Source: an uncultured Ruminiclostridium sp.
Lineage (GTDB): Bacteria; Bacillota; Clostridia; Oscillospirales; Ruminococcaceae
Assembly (NCBI GenBank): GCA_934462775.1
Contig: CAKSIR010000056.1
Span: forward strand, 1-13,784
Reading direction: 5' to 3'
DNA length: 13,784 nucleotides
Shown here: piece after piece, positions 1 to 6,992 of the stretch
Layout of the letters: each line of letters starts with the position of its first letter
How positions within the stretch are numbered: the first letter of the stretch is position 1
Notes under the pieces: model-generated
The model's input: the letters and a program-made list of their open reading frames with translations, nothing else
What the model was told of the DNA's origin: nothing
The model's database searches: none
Program-made: the position numbers and the translations under genes

Positions 1-720
1 TTCAATCATTTCCTTTTCCATGTAAGACGGGTGCCAGGGCAAATCGCTTGCAAAAAGTATGCGCCGGATTCCGTGAGCCTTTATTATGTCGCAGCACTGC
101 TTTTCGTCAATCATGCCCGCCGTAAACGCGGTATCAAGCCAAACATTTTCAGCCCCCGCAAGATACTGCATAACGCTTTCCCACGAGTACATTCCGCCCA
201 TGTGCGCACCGATAAACTTGGTTTTAGGGAAACGCCTTGCCGCTTCTGCCAAATCATAGGGCATCGCATGGCGCTGCAATGGAGAAACCGGATCGTAACC
301 CATGTGAATCGTAACGGGCAGGTCAAGCTCCCCACATTTATCAAAAACCTTGTCCCATGCTTTATCGAACAGGTAAACACCCTGATAATCAGGGTGGATT
401 TTTACGCCCTTTAAGCCAAGCGCCTTTATCCTTTCAACCTCTGCTGCCGCGTCCTCTGCATACGGGTGAACCGAGCCGAAGCAAATCAGCTCGCCGTGGT
501 TAATTTCCGCCGCCCAGTTATTGATGTTGGTTTGCTGAGTCGGCTTTGTGGCAATGGGAAGCAAAACGCCGTAGTCTATTCCCCATTCGCTGAGCTTTGC
601 TCTTGTATCAGCCTCGGTGCCGTTTGTGTACGGCGGAAAATCCGCAACGCCTGTAAGCTTTGCCATTGCCCTTTCCGCTAAGCTGTCGGTAAACGCATGA
701 ACGTGAAAATCTATGTACAT
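1..720 (-). CDS. Amidohydrolase family protein (Amidohydro_2-like TIM barrel), C-terminus cut by window edge
   Basis: The reading frame opens at an ATG at 720 (MYIDFHVHAF) and stays open for 240 codons to base 1, so the C-terminus is missing. Visible landmarks fit a metal-dependent TIM-barrel hydrolase or decarboxylase of the Amidohydro_2 type: HxH at residues 6-8, KIHPDYQ at 107-113, TIHMGYD around 137-143, GAHMGG at 172-177 and ASDLPWHP at 224-231. The first His pair, H139, H173 and D226 are the expected metal or active-site positions. Members include gamma-resorcylate and ACMS decarboxylases as well as many hydrolases, so the substrate cannot be named. It starts 11 bp after the preceding coiled-coil gene, behind an AGAGGA ribosome site, so it is probably transcribed as the tail of the flagellar operon, though no motility role is evident. 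Family confident, function unknown. Confidence 0.85.
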   Translation of the reverse strand, partial: MYIDFHVHAFTDSLAERAMAKLTGVADFPPYTNGTEADTRAKLSEWGIDYGVLLPIATKPTQQTNINNWAAEINHGELICFGSVHPYAEDAAAEVERIKALGLKGVKIHPDYQGVYLFDKAWDKVFDKCGELDLPVTIHMGYDPVSPLQRHAMPYDLAEAARRFPKTKFIGAHMGGMYSWESVMQYLAGAENVWLDTAFTAGMIDEKQCCDIIKAHGIRRILFASDLPWHPSYMEKEMIE

Positions 721-731
721 ACTTGATCCTC

Positions 732-1232
732 TTATGTCTGACTGTCAAATGAATTGCCCTTTTTAGGCCTGTTTGTGTAGTTCATGTTGGAGTAATAATC
801 AAGCTTTTTCTTTGCCTGATTGAGAGATTCCAGCTTGTCCTTCAGTTCGGAATAAACCGCTCTGACGCGGGCGTTTGCCTTTTTGTCGCCCTCTATTACT
901 TCCAGATAAAGCGAGTGCATATTTATTGCGCCGCTCTGTATTCCCTTAAGCTCATCGGGGATTGTGTTTGCGCTGAAGCTGCCGTTTATAATGTTGAGCA
1001 GACTGTCCTGATCGCTTTGCGGCAATGCGGCAATACGGTTGTCCAGTTCGGCTTTTCGTTCGGTAAGCTGATCAATGATAACGCCGCGTTCCTCGATGGT
1101 GGTGTTAAGCTCCTCAACCGTGCTTTCGGTGTCAAGATAGAGCAGCCTGTTTGTTACCTGAATACATCTTTCCATCAGAGAGTTAAGATCGGCAATGCAG
1201 TTTGAGATTTTACTTAGCTGTTCCTGATTCAT
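732..1232 (-). CDS. Coiled-coil protein in the fliT position, likely FlgN/FliT-like flagellar chaperone
   Basis: This 166-residue protein has no signal peptide or membrane segment and is mostly charged helix. Long heptad-like stretches run at about 1-70 (MERCIQVTNRLLYLD, VEELNTTIEERGVIIDQLTERKAELDNR) and about 105-150 (EGDKKANARVRAVYSELKD, LNQAKKKLDYYSNM). It ends in a polar tail with a Phe-Asp (GNSFDSQT), reminiscent of FlgN/FliT-class chaperone tails. It directly follows fliD-fliS, where Bacillus subtilis has fliT, but it is longer than usual FliT proteins (roughly 110-120 residues). By architecture and synteny I infer an export chaperone or filament-cap accessory protein; sequence identity to FliT is not clear by eye. 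A GAAAGG ribosome site precedes the ATG. It could instead be an unrelated clade-specific coiled-coil protein. Confidence 0.72.
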   Translation of the reverse strand: MNQEQLSKISNCIADLNSLMERCIQVTNRLLYLDTESTVEELNTTIEERGVIIDQLTERKAELDNRIAALPQSDQDSLLNIINGSFSANTIPDELKGIQSGAINMHSLYLEVIEGDKKANARVRAVYSELKDKLESLNQAKKKLDYYSNMNYTNRPKKGNSFDSQT

Positions 1233-1256
1233 AGTATACCTTTCTATACAAGCTAA

Positions 1257-1276
1257 GGCGGAACATAAGTTCCGCC
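1257..1276 (-). terminator. Stem-loop between fliS and the FliT-like gene, possible partial terminator
   Basis: A perfect 8-bp stem (GGCGGAAC / GTTCCGCC) with a 4-base loop lies just after the fliS stop codon at 1283. Downstream on the minus strand comes TTAGCTTGT rather than a continuous T tract. It may reduce readthrough or stabilise the upstream mRNA 3' end rather than stop transcription fully. The structure is certain from sequence; the role is inferred. Confidence 0.5.
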
Positions 1277-1282
1277 CGTGAT

Positions 1283-1687
1283 TTATTTTGCTCTGCTGCG
1301 CTCCTGAGCCTCCATTTGTTCCTTCGGCATAGCAGCAACCTGTGTGAATGCGTCCTTCAATTCGCCTATCATAGGGAGAATAGTCTTGATAATCTCCGTA
1401 TCCTTTTTCATATTTGCCGCAAGAATTTCGCGGTTGAAATAATCATAAAGGGAATCCAGATTCTTCGACATCGGAATATCCATATCAAGAACCGAACGCA
1501 GTGCGTTAACTATATCCTGTGATTTTACCAGCGCATGGTTAGCGTTTTCAAAATCATTCTGCTCAATGAAATATATTGCCCTGTTCAGCTGACGCTCGGT
1601 TTCGCTGTAAAGCTTGACAACTATTTCCATAGGAGTCATTGTTGTAATTGACTGTTTTTTATAAGCAGAGTAAGCATTGTTAATCAT
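1283..1687 (-). CDS. fliS: Flagellar export chaperone FliS
   Basis: FliS is the cytosolic chaperone that binds the C-terminal helix of flagellin, prevents premature polymerisation and delivers it to the FlhA export gate; in Bacillus it also binds FliW. The 134-residue length matches the family. The N-terminus (MINNAYSAYKKQSI followed by TMTPMEIVVKLY) is the diagnostic FliS opening, including the NAYxxY tyrosine motif and the T-x-xPxE(I/L) helix start. The rest is helical, with LDSLYDYFNREILAAN and an ending in a variable charged tail. It starts 21 bp after fliD with a GGAAGG ribosome site, giving the standard fliD-fliS pairing. Its client flagellin is not encoded in this window. Confidence 0.96.
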   Translation of the reverse strand: MINNAYSAYKKQSITTMTPMEIVVKLYSETERQLNRAIYFIEQNDFENANHALVKSQDIVNALRSVLDMDIPMSKNLDSLYDYFNREILAANMKKDTEIIKTILPMIGELKDAFTQVAAMPKEQMEAQERSRAK

Positions 1688-1708
1688 ATCTGATTTCCTT
1701 CCGAAATA

Positions 1709-4366
1709 TTACTGACCCATGAGCTGTGAGAGTGAAGATGTCTGTGAATTCAGGTTTCCGAGAGCGGATTCCATGTTGGAGAACTTGCTCCAGTATCTGT
1801 CCTGCTCCTTGTCGTATCTGTCCTGTAACGAGGAAATCAGTTTCTTAAGGCTCTTAATCTGGTCGTAAATGCTGTTGTCAGTTGCAGAGGAAGTGGACTC
1901 AACGCCGGCCTTCTGAACCAGAATACCCTTATCCTTTCTTGCGCCGCTGGTCTTTACAGCAGAGTCAAGAGCAGTGTTGAACTGGTTCATAATGCCCGAT
2001 TCCTTGTTTGTGAACAGGTCTGCAATTGCGTCTGCATTTGTTTCAAAGGCTTCTGTAAGCTTTGCCTCGTCAAGAACAAGAACGCCGTGCTTGCTCCAAT
2101 CGTCGGACGTGGTTACGCCCATTGAGAATAAACCGAACTTAGTGCCGTCGGCAAGCGTTGTTGTCTGGTACAGAGATGTTCTCAGCTTGGACATAATGCT
2201 TGTTGTTGAGGAATCGTTGTAGAGAATACCCTTTTTAGCCATGGTTTCCCACTTTTCTTCCTGCTTGTCGGAAAGGTCCATATCCTCCTTATCATCGTCT
2301 GTAAGGAAGTAATAATCGGAGTTGGGCTTATCGTCAAGGTATCCGTAAACGTCCTTTATAAGCTGATTATAGTCCTCAACAAAGCTCTTTACGGCTGCGA
2401 TTGCGTCCGAGTAGTCGCGTGTAACCTCGGCTGTGAACTCTGTTCCCTGCGAATCTGCGCTGAACGTGAACGTGGTTCCGTCAACTGTAAACGAGTTTGA
2501 CGCAGCCTCAATTGCTTCGCCGTTTACTTCGATTTCAAGATTTGTACCCTGCGTTGTTGTGCCTGTCGCACTGTTGATTCCAAGCTTTGCAAGCAGTCCC
2601 TCGCCGCCGTCCTCAAAGGTAAGCGTTCCGCCTGTGCCGTATTCCTTTGACGCAATGGTGAAGTTATTGGTCAGCGTTGTAAACGACATTGTTACGCCTG
2701 CGTCTGACTCGTTGACTGTCTTCATCATGTTTTTGATAGTTGTATCACCGTCAAATTCAAGCTTTGTGCCGTTGATTGTAAACGTGTATTTACCGTCAGC
2801 GTTTGGAGTAAGTCCAAGCTCGGACAGCTTTGTTGTGGAAGCAACCATCGTTGCGGTTGACGCAATAGTCGCGCCCATTGGGTTTGCGCTGCCTGCGTTG
2901 GCTGTAACGGAGAACTTTACGTCCTCGGTAACCGCGCTGTCACCCTCGCCTGTTGTTTTGGTCGCCTTGATGTTTGCGGCTGTAATACTGTCGCCGCTTT
3001 CTGTAAAGTCAACGCTCAGCTTTGTGCCGTCGCTGAATGAAACGGCTTCAAGACTGTTGCGGATATTGGACTTGTTGTAATGATTTACGATTTCCTGATT
3101 TGTAACGGTTTTGTCGAAATCATCCTTTGAAAGAGTATTGCAGAAAATAAGCTCTTTATACGCCTTTGACTCGCTGTATGCTGCTGCCTTATACAGATCA
3201 GGATCAAGCTTTTCGTTCTCGTCATAGTTGGTTTTGAATTTTGTGAAGTCCTCAGTGCTTTCAAAATCATAACTCCAGTCGTCAAAGCTTACATAATTTG
3301 CTTCGCCCTCAACGTCTGAAATAGCGCCGCTCTTGACTGCTTCTGCATAAGCGGTTTTCTTGGACGCAGTAAAAGCCTTGTCATAGTAGTTCTGATACTG
3401 CTCCTGCTGTGTCTTGTGATACATTTCCTGGAAAAGGGCTTCCTTATCGTCGTCGGTTGCGTTTTCAAGCCAATTCCGGTAGGAATCGTATGACTTTGAT
3501 GAATACAAATCGTCCCTTACCTGGTCGTAAAGAGCCTTTTTGCTTGCGTCCTTGACAGCTCCGTTTTCATCGTACATATCGCCGAAGTAGTCGTTGGAAA
3601 TTGTCTGGAAGGCAATTGTCTTTGTTTCGCTTCCAACTCGGAAGGTGAAGGTGTTCTTGCCGGTTGTAAGACCGCTCATATCAAGACTGTCGATGTCCTT
3701 CATGCTGCTTACGTTGGAGATTGCAACCGAGCTTTTGTCAGCTGAAGCAAAAACACCGCTTGCATTGATAGAAACAAGACCATCGCCTGTATTTGTTGTG
3801 CCGAAATTGTCCCTGAGAGCAGCGTTGATGTTGGCGATAGTTTCGTCCTTTGCAGCGCCGCCGTTAAAGGTAATATCCTTTGTCTTTGTACCGACTGTGA
3901 TAGTCATACCGAAAGACTTTCCGTCGTTGTCGGCGCCCGAATACTGTGACAGATCTATCTGCGTGTCGGAGCTTAACGATTTTGATGTAAAGGTTGTTCT
4001 TGTTGCAACGTTGTTTACCTTAACCTTGTATGTACCTGCGTTGGCATTTACGCCTGATGTAACCGTAACGCCTGCCGGCTTTGTGTCGCTTCCGTTGATG
4101 GAAAGATTGGATTTATATCTGCTGAACAGAGAGGTACTCTTAAGGTTTGTGGAGGAGCTTAAGGTGTTGAAATACTTGTTCTGCAGGCTGGTCATCTTGG
4201 AGATAATATCGCGGTATGCGTCCTGCTGAGCCTGTAATTTAAGCACCTGGCGCTCTTTCTTGGTAATTTTGAGTTTAGTTGACGCGGTAAGGGCGTTTAC
4301 CATTGATTCGGTATCGAATCCGGAGTTCATACCGCTTATACGAAGTGAATTAGCATTTGAAGCCAT
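1709..4366 (-). CDS. fliD: Flagellar filament cap protein FliD (HAP2), unusually long
   Basis: FliD forms the cap at the filament tip that folds and inserts exported flagellin. The N-terminal FliD_N region is clear: SGMNSGFDTESMVNAL (11-26), a helix rich in Lys/Gln (31-60) and DAYRDIISKM (49-58). The C-terminal FliD_C region spans about 645-885, with AIAAVKSFVEDYNQLI, the SDKQEEKWETMAKKGIL segment and a final coiled coil ending SSLSQLMGQ. At 885 residues it is far longer than most FliD proteins (about 450-700). Part of the excess is a charged, Tyr-rich, apparently helical block at about 256-436, set between beta-type Thr/Ser/Gly segments; the only Cys (409) lies in it. The gene starts 3 bp after csrA stops, so the two are likely translationally coupled, and its ribosome site (GGGGG) lies inside the csrA end. 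Confidence 0.95.
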   Translation of the reverse strand: MASNANSLRISGMNSGFDTESMVNALTASTKLKITKKERQVLKLQAQQDAYRDIISKMTSLQNKYFNTLSSSTNLKSTSLFSRYKSNLSINGSDTKPAGVTVTSGVNANAGTYKVKVNNVATRTTFTSKSLSSDTQIDLSQYSGADNDGKSFGMTITVGTKTKDITFNGGAAKDETIANINAALRDNFGTTNTGDGLVSINASGVFASADKSSVAISNVSSMKDIDSLDMSGLTTGKNTFTFRVGSETKTIAFQTISNDYFGDMYDENGAVKDASKKALYDQVRDDLYSSKSYDSYRNWLENATDDDKEALFQEMYHKTQQEQYQNYYDKAFTASKKTAYAEAVKSGAISDVEGEANYVSFDDWSYDFESTEDFTKFKTNYDENEKLDPDLYKAAAYSESKAYKELIFCNTLSKDDFDKTVTNQEIVNHYNKSNIRNSLEAVSFSDGTKLSVDFTESGDSITAANIKATKTTGEGDSAVTEDVKFSVTANAGSANPMGATIASTATMVASTTKLSELGLTPNADGKYTFTINGTKLEFDGDTTIKNMMKTVNESDAGVTMSFTTLTNNFTIASKEYGTGGTLTFEDGGEGLLAKLGINSATGTTTQGTNLEIEVNGEAIEAASNSFTVDGTTFTFSADSQGTEFTAEVTRDYSDAIAAVKSFVEDYNQLIKDVYGYLDDKPNSDYYFLTDDDKEDMDLSDKQEEKWETMAKKGILYNDSSTTSIMSKLRTSLYQTTTLADGTKFGLFSMGVTTSDDWSKHGVLVLDEAKLTEAFETNADAIADLFTNKESGIMNQFNTALDSAVKTSGARKDKGILVQKAGVESTSSATDNSIYDQIKSLKKLISSLQDRYDKEQDRYWSKFSNMESALGNLNSQTSSLSQLMGQ

Positions 4367-4369
4367 TTC

Positions 4370-4606
4370 TTATACCCCCTGATTTTTCTTCAGCTCGAGC
4401 AGTGCCTTGATTGCGTCCGGTGAAACCGCTTCGGAGGATTCACGGTTGGCATTCTGAGCATCGCGCAGCTCGCTGCGGATTATTTTTACGTCTTTAGGTG
4501 CGGAAATTCCGATTTTAACTCGGTCCTTCGAAATTTCCAGCACGGTAATTTCAATATTGTCCGATATAATAAGGCTCTCATCGGGCTTTCTTGTTACCAC
4601 TAACAT
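4370..4606 (-). CDS. csrA: Carbon storage regulator CsrA, translational repressor
   Basis: CsrA is a small dimeric RNA-binding protein that blocks ribosome sites at GGA-bearing hairpins; in Gram-positive flagellar systems its main target is the flagellin leader, and FliW antagonises it. The 78-residue protein begins MLVVTRKPDESLIIS, matching the family's LxLTRKxGExIxIG opening, followed by KIGISAPKDVKIIRSE. The two residues most important for RNA contact, Leu/Val near position 4 and Arg44, are in place. Residues 50-78 form an extra helical tail, comparable in length to the Bacillus protein. It starts 14 bp after fliW, with an AAGGAG ribosome site overlapping the fliW end. Note that GESI is PDESL here, a mild departure from consensus. 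Confidence 0.97.
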   Translation of the reverse strand: MLVVTRKPDESLIISDNIEITVLEISKDRVKIGISAPKDVKIIRSELRDAQNANRESSEAVSPDAIKALLELKKNQGV

Positions 4607-4620
4607 ATCAGCACGCTCCT

Positions 4621-5064
4621 TTATGCTTCCGTTTTTTCGGAAAGGTAGATAGGGAGTCTGAATTGGTAATCGTTCGGCAGAATAACCTGTGCCGCCAGTT
4701 TTTCGTCTGTATTTATAATAATGGGAGATTTCATGTTGACGGTAGTCTGCTTATAGTCCTGCGGAACCTTTGCAATAACAAGGCATCTTGTCTTGCTGTT
4801 TTCGGTTATCCTAAGCAGAGCCTCCTCGCTTTTGTTCAGCGACACCGTGTATCCGCCGTCAATAATTGTTGGGTCGAACACGATGAAGCAAGGAGAAATG
4901 TCGGTCATTGACTGTAACCACATAGGGTAAACATTTTCGCCCAGCGGACTGATAAGCGCAAACCTTTTTGCGTCCTCAAAGGCAAATACGCCGTTTGGAA
5001 AATCGAAAATGTTTTCCTCGCTTACTTCAATTTCTCCGAAATCTCTGGTGTTGATTTTTACCAT
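4621..5064 (-). CDS. fliW: Flagellar assembly factor FliW, CsrA antagonist
   Basis: FliW binds flagellin in the cytoplasm; when flagellin is exported, freed FliW binds CsrA and relieves repression of flagellin translation. The 147-residue length matches Bacillus FliW. Family features are readable: a beta-rich N-terminus with IFDFPNGVFAFED (about 19-31, the FxxGxxGFE-type motif), FALISPLGENVYPMWLQSM, FIVFDP (61-66), TVNMKSPIIINT (the conserved TVNLxAPIVIN element) and a final QVILPNDYQFRLPIY. It is followed within 14 bp by csrA, the usual order, so production of switch and antagonist is coupled. No unusual residue loss is seen. Confidence 0.97.
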   Translation of the reverse strand: MVKINTRDFGEIEVSEENIFDFPNGVFAFEDAKRFALISPLGENVYPMWLQSMTDISPCFIVFDPTIIDGGYTVSLNKSEEALLRITENSKTRCLVIAKVPQDYKQTTVNMKSPIIINTDEKLAAQVILPNDYQFRLPIYLSEKTEA

Positions 5065-5084
5065 TACTGCATTCCTTTTCTTTT

Positions 5085-5678
5085 TTAAGCCTTTATATCC
5101 AGCGGCGGGAAGTAATTCCAGTCGCCCAGATAGCTGATTGTAACATCGGGATCCTGAACAAGCTCAAAGGTTACCGAACCCTGAATAAAATCAAGCGGAA
5201 CTACCTCGGTGTTCTGCCAGTCTATCTGTACGTCCGCCTTACGGACATTTACGTCCGCATAGGCTCTTTCAACGTGAATATCGGCGTTTTCCGATGGATA
5301 CCATACGGTGGTTGTATCTGTGTGAAAGCTGCTCTGCATTTTCTGCCGCGCAATGTCTGACGGTCTTATTCTGTTCTGGAGCGCGTTGCCGTACTGAACA
5401 ATGTCCCTTGTAGCCTGAGCGCCCTTGGAAATACCCTTTTCGACTTCCACCTTGATGAAGTCGCCGATATTGTACTGACCGTAGCCCATGCTGGATCTTG
5501 CAGCGTATGTGTCAATCTCCACAAAGCCCTTGTCGGTGTTTACTTCAACGCCGCCCTTGTCAACGCTCGTTACGCCGAGCGGATGGGGAGCGTGAGGATT
5601 TGACAGCCTGCCGGGATTTATGTTGTATTGCAGCTTCGCGTTTGTGATGCTGATATCCAGCAGATTAGGGTTTACCAT
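5085..5678 (-). CDS. DUF6470 / YviE-like flagellar-operon protein of unknown function
   Basis: This 197-residue soluble protein sits between flgL and fliW, exactly where Bacillus subtilis has yviE (DUF6470), and resembles that family in length and layout. The N-terminus (LLDISITNAKLQYNINPG) is followed by a beta-type stretch with repeated valine-rich strands, an amphipathic middle (KGISKGAQATRDIVQYG, about 82-98) and a C-terminal strand region rich in acidic residues (VRKADVQIDWQNTEV). No signal peptide, membrane segment or catalytic motif is visible. It starts behind a strong AAGGAGG site that overlaps the flgL stop codon, so translation is probably coupled. The role is unknown; conserved position next to the junction proteins and FliW argues for filament assembly or export, as inference only. 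Confidence 0.82.
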   Translation of the reverse strand: MVNPNLLDISITNAKLQYNINPGRLSNPHAPHPLGVTSVDKGGVEVNTDKGFVEIDTYAARSSMGYGQYNIGDFIKVEVEKGISKGAQATRDIVQYGNALQNRIRPSDIARQKMQSSFHTDTTTVWYPSENADIHVERAYADVNVRKADVQIDWQNTEVVPLDFIQGSVTFELVQDPDVTISYLGDWNYFPPLDIKA

Positions 5679-5693
5679 ATCAGCACCTCCTTA

Positions 5694-6974
5694 TTATAGA
5701 AAATCAAAGATTGTTTTTGGAAGCGTGCTTGTTCCCATCTGAAGCGACGCGTCATAAATGGAGGTAAGAACCTTCCAGTTTGTGATTTCGCTTGCGAGGT
5801 CTGTTCCCTCAAGGTCGTTCTGCTTTGACTTGAGAGTATAGAGGTTGTTTGTAATTCTTTCCTGGTTGAATTCAATGAACTTTTCCTGGTTGCCAATGTC
5901 GGCGATTGAAAGGGAAAGCGTTGTCTGCGACGCGAAAATCTTGTCTGCAAATCTTGCAGCGCCGAGCTTGTCGCCGCTCTTTAAGCAGGCGGCAGCGTCA
6001 AGGGTAAGCTGAATAATGTTGTTTGCGTAGCCGGTTGAAACGTCCTCAATGCCGGCGGGCATATACTTTCCGTCCGGGTCGTTTGTATTTAATACCGCAA
6101 ATTCCGCGTCAGGGTCCTGTCTGGTAATAAGTCCCGTCGATGCCATAACCGAAAGCTTTCCCGCGCCGAAATTTTTTTCAAAAAGCCTGTTAAGAGTTTC
6201 GGCTGTATCGGCTGCCGTCGCGCCTGCGGCAAATTCGACCGTCTTTTTATCAGCGCCGTACTGCACGTCAATGGAGTAAGTCTGACCGAACTGCATTTCG
6301 CCTAATTTGAGGAACGTGTTTGAGCTTCCCATGCCGCAGCCCAGCATTGACGCGCCGTTAAACGTAATCGGGAGAGCCGACTGATAGTCAATGGACTTAT
6401 CGTCCTCTACGGTCATGCCGATGCCTATGTCAAGGAACGAGCTTTTGCTCAGCGGATACTCGCTCGGGTCGGTGTATTTACTGATTGAAACGCCGTTGTA
6501 CTTAACGGTCTTTACGCCGTTTTCGCTTTCAACTATTTCAAATGGATTTGTGGAGTTGTTTACGCCGCCGAAAATTCTTCTGTCGGCAACTGTAAGATTC
6601 ATCAGACGTACCATTTCGTCTGCGTAGGTTTCAATCGTTTGGGCGATAATCTCGTTCTCGTCGTCGCCCTGCGTTCCGTTTGCGCCGTAGATAAGCTTTT
6701 CGTATGTGCTCTGCACAAGGTCGGAAATTCCCATTATGGAGCTTTCCGCAGCCTCGTAAATAGCGGTGGCGTTGTTCAGGTTTGTCTGATAGGTTTCCGT
6801 TTCGGACATTGCCTTGCGGACCTTCAGCGCTCTTGCCGCTTCAAGAGGACTCTGGCTTGCTCTCGTGTATTTGCTGTTAGAGGTTATCTTGTTTTCGGAA
6901 GCATTAAGTCTGCTGTAATTCTTTCCGAGATTGCTGAGATAACGTCTGGTGACTGTATTTCCTGTAATTCTCAT
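5694..6974 (-). CDS. flgL: Flagellar hook-filament junction protein FlgL (HAP3)
   Basis: FlgL is an extracellular junction protein, homologous to flagellin, that connects FlgK to the filament and is secreted by the flagellar type III apparatus. The 426-residue product begins MRITGNTVTRRYLSNLGKN, the usual FlgL start, then a flagellin-type N-terminal coiled coil (ARALKVRKAM, YQTNLNNATAIYEAAESSI, to about residue 130) with VADRRIFGGVNN at about 128-139. The C-terminal D0 helix is also present (LYTLKSKQNDLEGTDLASEI ... IYDASLQMGTSTLPKTIFDFL). The middle (about 150-330) is a larger variable domain than in the roughly 300-residue enterobacterial and Bacillus versions. A CGGAGGAG ribosome site precedes the ATG, 18 bp after flgK. 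Confidence 0.95.
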   Translation of the reverse strand: MRITGNTVTRRYLSNLGKNYSRLNASENKITSNSKYTRASQSPLEAARALKVRKAMSETETYQTNLNNATAIYEAAESSIMGISDLVQSTYEKLIYGANGTQGDDENEIIAQTIETYADEMVRLMNLTVADRRIFGGVNNSTNPFEIVESENGVKTVKYNGVSISKYTDPSEYPLSKSSFLDIGIGMTVEDDKSIDYQSALPITFNGASMLGCGMGSSNTFLKLGEMQFGQTYSIDVQYGADKKTVEFAAGATAADTAETLNRLFEKNFGAGKLSVMASTGLITRQDPDAEFAVLNTNDPDGKYMPAGIEDVSTGYANNIIQLTLDAAACLKSGDKLGAARFADKIFASQTTLSLSIADIGNQEKFIEFNQERITNNLYTLKSKQNDLEGTDLASEITNWKVLTSIYDASLQMGTSTLPKTIFDFL

Positions 6975-6992
6975 TTATCTGTTCTCCTCCGA

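Noticed and set aside
2433..3080. Long plus-strand open frame (215 codons) opposite fliD
   Set aside because: Antisense shadow of fliD; the Val/Ser/Pro-rich product mirrors the fliD codon pattern, and no ribosome site or family feature supports it.
3059..3601. FliD insertion as a flagellinolysin-like peptidase
   Set aside because: No HExxH zinc-protease motif is present in the inserted segment.
3594..4229. Plus-strand open frame of 211 codons opposite the fliD N-terminal part
   Set aside because: Hydrophobic-looking product is the reverse reading of Lys/Asp/Asn/Thr codons of fliD; no independent gene signal.
5278..5285. GCCGATAT on the minus strand inside the DUF6470 gene, a sigma-D -10 match
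   Set aside because: No TAAA element occurs 14-16 bases upstream of it, so it is a chance match.
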